From Malachius bipustulatus (taxonomy: Eukaryota; Arthropoda; Insecta; Coleoptera; Melyridae), in the NCBI GenBank assembly GCA_910589415.1, contig OU342639.1, positions 28,528,268-28,592,267 on the forward strand: a DNA stretch of 64,000 nucleotides, written 5' to 3'. Below, in pieces: positions 60,811 to 64,000 of this stretch. How positions within the stretch are numbered: the stretch's first letter is position 1; each line of letters begins with the position of its first letter. The position numbers and the translations under genes are program-made. The notes beneath the pieces were generated by a model. That model ran no database searches. It was not told where the DNA came from and saw only the letters and a list, made by a program, of their open reading frames with translations.

Positions 60811-62497
60811 TTAAGTAGCTGTCTAATCCAGATGGCCTCAACTAGTGTATTGTTAGCGCTTTACGTACCTACGTATTTATTTTCATAACTGGTATGTATT
60901 TGTTCTTGTACTTTCATTTTACTATTTTATTTATCTTACATGTATAAATTTGTAAGTATTTAATATAATCAAACAGCGAGTTACCACATTTAATAAAGAC
61001 ATTAATTAGAAATTATCCATGTTTTTAATTTAAGCAACTCTTTTCTCCCACCTTGACACGATGTGAGTGTAAGATTTTTTCATCTTAATTTTTTTTATCG
61101 AAGGAACCTGGGGTTCCCTGATATAATAAATCATTTTTGATCTTAGTAGCGAATGCAAAGATGAAAATCTGTCATCATTATTAATAAGGAAAAAAATATA
61201 AGTTGGACCTGCAAATTGCAGAAATATTTTCAAATAAAAAAACAAACTTGTGTGTTTGCAAAGCCAATTACGTAAATATTAACTTGAGATTTTTCTATCC
61301 TGTTTTCCGACTTATTAAATAAAGTGGATTTTAAATATGACCGTTAAGACACACAAGTCTGTTGGATAATACAATATGCACCGAACTTGATTAGGTACTG
61401 TCGCTAAAATTTGTATAGATATTCCAAATTAAAGAGTAAGGACTTTTGGTCTGAAGAAAATCCCCGATATTCTTCCTTCTAGTACCATATCTATAGTAGT
61501 GATCAGTTAGGATAGCGTTGCGGGTATACGTTCATTAGACATTTTTGACTTGAAATCACCCCAGCTACACAGTCCCAGGCTATGGCAGTCATGTCGTGGG
61601 ACCACCTGTATATATGTAATGAGTGAGAACGAAACTGAAATGGAAACCTCCAGAAATAATAGTGCAAGCTAATTGCACACACTCTGCAACCGGCTCCTGT
61701 ATTTCACTTACATACCTTGTTATGTAATACGAGTACTATAAGTATCATCTGGGTAGGGAAAATAAAATTCTAAAAAATATAACAAAATAAATATATTATT
61801 CTTCAATAATACAACTGTATTATATAATCACAAAAAAAACACAACTTTAATACTGAAACTTAAAAATGTAAAAAAAAACATTCAGCACTTACATACTAGT
61901 GAAGTGAAATTCATTCAAAGGCTAAGAAAATATATTTCTCATCAACTTTCAAACAAAGGTGACAAAGTATGAAAATTAATTAACTAAAATTTTTATACAT
62001 AACCATAATATAAACCTCAGTCTTTTGAAGATCATTTTTAACACGTTCACTGCCGCCGTAAGAAACATGGAGTACTAACCATGAGTAAAAAATTTAATAT
62101 TTTGAAAAGATTGTTTATTATAATAATTATTATAACGCATAAATAAGGCACATTAGACTTTTTTACACAAAAGCCACAAGGTTAACGGTGATGCTCACGA
62201 CATCTGAGTAATATAATGTACTAGATGGCATGAACATCACTGGTGGTCTCAGCATATATTTTCATCAACGGGTAACTCAGAGACCCCGGATTTTAATTGA
62301 TTTTTTATGACATGTTTAAGTGGAATGGGTTTATCAAATAAAAAATTAAAGTATTTAATAAAAAATCAATTTTCAAACAAAAAACATAACTAACAATAAA
62401 AATTATAGTTCTCTAGACATTAAATTTTTTCCATCATTTTGTCAATGATAACATAGATAATATAACTACTATATCTATAGTACCCAGTCAGGACATA
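60811..62497. other. AT-rich intergenic DNA
   Basis: No gene was recognised. Confidence 0.5.
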
Positions 62498-62777
62498 CGG
62501 TGGAGTCTCGTCAATCTGATCTAAATGGGGTTTGATAATGCCTCGAAATTATTTCAAATACATTATTGTTATGTACCTATGTTTTATAATTATTATAAAA
62601 GTTTTAAAATAATAACAAAAACATTCAAAGCAAAATATGTACATAACTTCAATGCCATTATCTCGAATGAAGCGGAATCTAGCACAATGTTGCTAGGTTA
62701 TTATGGATCGATAAATTTTTTGGCTCGGATTATACGGAAGCTCGAACCAACGGGACGCGAATAACAAGACTCCACTG
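62498..62777. mobile_element. pogo-like MITE (280 bp, TA-flanked)
   Basis: Left CGGTGGAGTCTCGTCAATC and inverted right CAGTGGAGTCTTGTTATTCG, each next to TA. The right subterminal region reads inverted as tataatccgagcc, typical of pogo/Tigger ends (CAGTGGA..CTCG..AATCCGA). The ORF inside is not a transposase. Confidence 0.65.
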
Positions 62778-62779
62778 TA

Positions 62780-64000
62780 CTATAAAATACTCTAAAAAGA
62801 GACCAAATTACTGTTCTTGAAAAAATTAAACAATAATTCAGTTCAATTATAATCTAAATTATTCACTAAATGCATAAACTCAGCTAGCAGAAAGGAGAAA
62901 GCATGAAGAGTTGTATCTTGAATTTATATTATTTTTTATTTCTCTTCTTATTTTTGCCTGTGGATAACGTTGTACTTATATGTTTCAATTATTATTATGG
63001 CATAAACAAGCACTTTCAATCAATAACCCTTAAGAAAACGCATTACTTCAATCAAAGGCGTCTATAGCATATCGTACAGCAGATACAAGCACAATGCTTC
63101 ATACTCATTGCCGATAGGCGACCATCGATGCAATAATAATATAAATGTTGCTTGAGCTCAATGGTAATGCTCACGGCGTAATATGTATTTACTCGTGTTA
63201 GAGAAAATAATATAAATATTTTAATTTTTCTTCAAGAATACTTTTTTGACAACAAAGATAATATTAAACATTTTGCCATGATCTGAAAGATAATTGTGAG
63301 TTGAAATTTATGTGATTAAAATTACGTCATCCAGAGTAAGTATAAATAAATTGGTATACAAATTATACATAATTCTGAAAGAGTGATATTCTTTGCAACT
63401 TTAAAAATTCATATAAAATAGGTAACTAACCAGTTCAATGTGAAAATGGCAGAAATAATGTGGAAATAAAATAGAACAGTGAACTCGTTATTTAAAAAAT
63501 TTATCAACTGCCTAAAGTGTGACAATAAAATGATACTATAATTTGGAAATAAGTGGATATAGTTTAATCCGTTCCTTGGTATTTTTATTTTTACTTGATG
63601 AAAGATACAAATTGATTAACTCAGAAGAAACACAGTAAGACGTTCCCCTTTCTTTGACTAATCAAAGTTGTACTTTTATAGACATGAAATATAAGAATAC
63701 AATTCTTTGAACGACACAATCTCAACTGATTAATGAAGTCAGAGACATGTGTTGCTGATTGTCACACTCATGAGCTGAAAATAACAGGTAAAACATCGAT
63801 ATCACTGACTTCACCAACCATTTGAGGTTGTGTCCTTCAAAGAATTTTATTGTTGTTCAATTGCTTTCATTGATATAACATTATTTATTGTGTCAATTTG
63901 TTTCTTTTGACAACAAGTTTTATAAACAAATTTACATACCCGATTCTATTTTATGGGAACAATATGAAGATATCTGACACAGAATTTAGGCTGCAGAAGA
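62780..64000. other. AT-rich intergenic DNA
   Basis: Nothing recognised. No exon of a further gene is evident before the window ends. Confidence 0.5.

Overview
The window looks like nuclear DNA from an insect with a large, AT-rich, repeat-rich genome. Reasons: intron-containing genes with GT/AG splice sites, an arthropod-type arginine kinase, dense TA-flanked terminal-inverted-repeat (TIR) elements, degraded non-LTR and Ty3/Gypsy retrotransposons, and frequent TAGGTACCTA-like words. I cannot fix the order from sequence alone. I see no bacterial operon, CRISPR array, rRNA or convincing tRNA gene.

Two real protein-coding genes can be supported, both on the + strand. (1) 2303-8610: a nine-exon gene for a UBF-type nucleolar transcription factor (UBTF-like, 687 aa), with three full HMG boxes, an acidic linker rich in IKQE motifs and a shortened last box. 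It has a TATA promoter at about 2171. (2) An arginine kinase gene whose canonical 355-aa product is encoded by five exons between 54845 and 60675. Two candidate alternative first coding exons (46155-46234 and 54511-54596) would add short N-terminal extensions beginning MGGCASK and MGKCNSK. Both look like N-myristoylation signals, both end at the same unusual donor (GG|GTTCGT), and both join exon 2 in the right phase. Promoter-like islands near 27.5, 36.0, 46.0 and 53.6 kb could be further start sites, so much of 27-54 kb may be 5' intron of this gene.

The rest is mostly repeats. 0-1 kb: a TIR element. 9.2-9.7 kb: an inverted pair of Penelope-like repeat ends containing hammerhead-ribozyme-like cores. 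11.6-25.4 kb: a dense cluster of fold-back elements, including two copies of one 830-850 bp family, two copies of another family, Jockey-type non-LTR fragments, and a 2.3 kb inverted-repeat unit carrying a non-LTR fragment. 29.8-33.2 kb: two large nested palindromes. 33.4-34.0 and 39.9-40.1 kb: non-LTR debris. 44.4-45.0 kb: another fold-back element. 55.7-58.8 kb, inside the arginine kinase intron: a minus-strand Ty3/Gypsy remnant (LTR, lysine-type primer-binding site, gag zinc knuckle, protease, RT/RNase H) interrupted at a TA by an 855 bp fold-back element. 62.5-62.8 kb: a pogo-like MITE.

The most notable signals are the two myristoylation-type first exons of arginine kinase, the hammerhead-like pair, and the set of TA-flanked fold-back elements built from smaller TIR units.
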